Assembly: GCA_025459175.1 (NCBI GenBank)
Contig: JALORC010000021.1
Location: 1 to 64,000, forward strand
DNA length: 64,000 bases
From: Planctomycetota bacterium
GTDB lineage: Bacteria > Planctomycetota > UBA1135 > UBA2386
Direction of reading: 5' to 3'
The notes under the pieces were generated by a model, which was not told where the DNA came from, ran no database searches, and was given only the letters and a program-made list of their open reading frames with translations. How positions within the stretch are numbered: the stretch's first letter is position 1; every line of letters begins with the position of its first letter. The translations under genes and the position numbers were made by a program. Positions 63,418 to 64,000 of this stretch are shown here, one piece after another.

Positions 63418-64000
63418 CGCACGGTCTCGCGCCGGAACGGCAGCGGTGGGCTGTGCGGCAGTGTCGCGGGATCCTCGTCGGCTCGGGTCGGTATGCGGCG
63501 CAGTCGCAGCTGCAGATCGACGTCGCTCGGCAGCATCGACCAGATCGCATCCGGCAGCAGCACCTCGGTGCCCTGCAGCACGACCCTGCCGTGGCTCCAT
63601 TCGTGGCTCGCCAACCGGACCCGCCCGTTCGGCTCGAACGCGTAGAGCGTGTAGCGCGTGTCCGCCGGCGCACCGGGGTCCTCCCAACGCAGCGTCGGCG
63701 GTGCCACGCTCGCCGCGGGCAGGCCGATCGCCCAACGCAGCGTCGGCGCGTTCGGCGGCGTGACGATGTCACCGACCAGGGCCCGGTGCCACGCCGGCGC
63801 GGGCGCGAGCTGCGGCGCGAACGCGGGCCGGAACCAGCCGAACAGCACCACCAACGCGGTCGCGGGCAGCAGCGGCAGCAACCAGCGCCGCCAGCGCAGC
63901 GACGCCGACAGCTGCACGAGGCCGGCGGCGAGCAATACCGCGGCCGGACCGAGCGCCGGGAACAGCAGGCGGCCCTGCGGCTGCGGCGCCTTCCAGTTGA
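63414..64000 (-). CDS. C-terminal part of a polytopic membrane protein, glycosyltransferase-like (5' end outside window)
   Basis: The frame is open to the window end, so about 194 residues are visible. It begins in the motif QPQGRLLFPALGPAAVLLA, typical of the last helices of membrane glycosyltransferases (GT39 or DUF2142-like). Two hydrophobic helices follow (about 15-35 and 41-58). The last 130 residues form a soluble beta-rich tail. Its stop overlaps the start of the retropepsin-like gene, so the two are coupled. Confidence 0.65.
   Translation of the reverse strand, partial: NWKAPQPQGRLLFPALGPAAVLLAAGLVQLSASLRWRRWLLPLLPATALVVLFGWFRPAFAPQLAPAPAWHRALVGDIVTPPNAPTLRWAIGLPAASVAPPTLRWEDPGAPADTRYTLYAFEPNGRVRLASHEWSHGRVVLQGTEVLLPDAIWSMLPSDVDLQLRLRRIPTRADEDPATLPHSPPLPFRRETVR

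Overview
The window is a very GC-rich bacterial chromosome segment with almost no non-coding space: about 48 genes, with only one gene-free stretch above 300 bases (5518-5951). Gene content points to Planctomycetota. Indicators are a DUF1592/DUF1552 gene pair, a GreA protein with a very long N-terminal extension (also seen in Chlamydiae), a type I sulfatase, many secreted FG-GAP/HAF/beta-propeller proteins, and ECF sigma factors carrying large extracytoplasmic tails. The phylum assignment is an inference from these families; no rRNA or tRNA gene was seen.

Layout. 1-3.6 kb: end of an FG-GAP protein, a SUKH (SMI1/KNR4) protein and two exported proteins with carboxypeptidase-regulatory-like domains. 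3.7-13.6 kb: dodecin, a DUF5722 glycosidase-like protein, an ankyrin protein, RarD-like permease, methyltransferase, fatty acid desaturase, YheT-type hydrolase and secreted proteins. 13.7-14.9 kb: a thioredoxin-like lipoprotein whose frame is interrupted by one TGA and followed by a SECIS-like hairpin, a selenoprotein candidate. 15-18 kb: HAF-repeat protein, DMT permease, enoyl-CoA hydratase. 18.1-27 kb: a minus-strand run GreA, hydrolase, TPR, MoxR, DUF58, transglutaminase, S41 peptidase, several with 4-nt overlapping starts. 28-32 kb: a degenerate and an intact PilT-like ATPase, then a short flagellin. 32.3-36.6 kb: lepA, signal peptidase I and lptB, translationally overlapping. 36.8-42.9 kb: two membrane-anchored sigma factor fusions flanking a small VOC protein.

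43-64 kb: secreted beta-propeller, DUF1552/DUF1592 pair, lipoproteins, a large FG-GAP protein, a cyanophycinase plus isoaspartyl peptidase pair, acyltransferase, DinD with an upstream 28-nt palindrome, sulfatase, a membrane glycosyltransferase, a Cys-rich secreted protein, glutamine synthetase, a retropepsin-like lipoprotein that has lost its catalytic aspartates, and the end of a polytopic membrane protein.

The strongest leads are (1) the in-frame TGA with a hairpin matching bacterial SECIS geometry, and (2) the two one-polypeptide sigma factor / transmembrane / extracellular-domain fusions, which look like one-component transmembrane regulators. All coordinates and motifs were read by eye; family names rest on recognised motifs, not on a database search.
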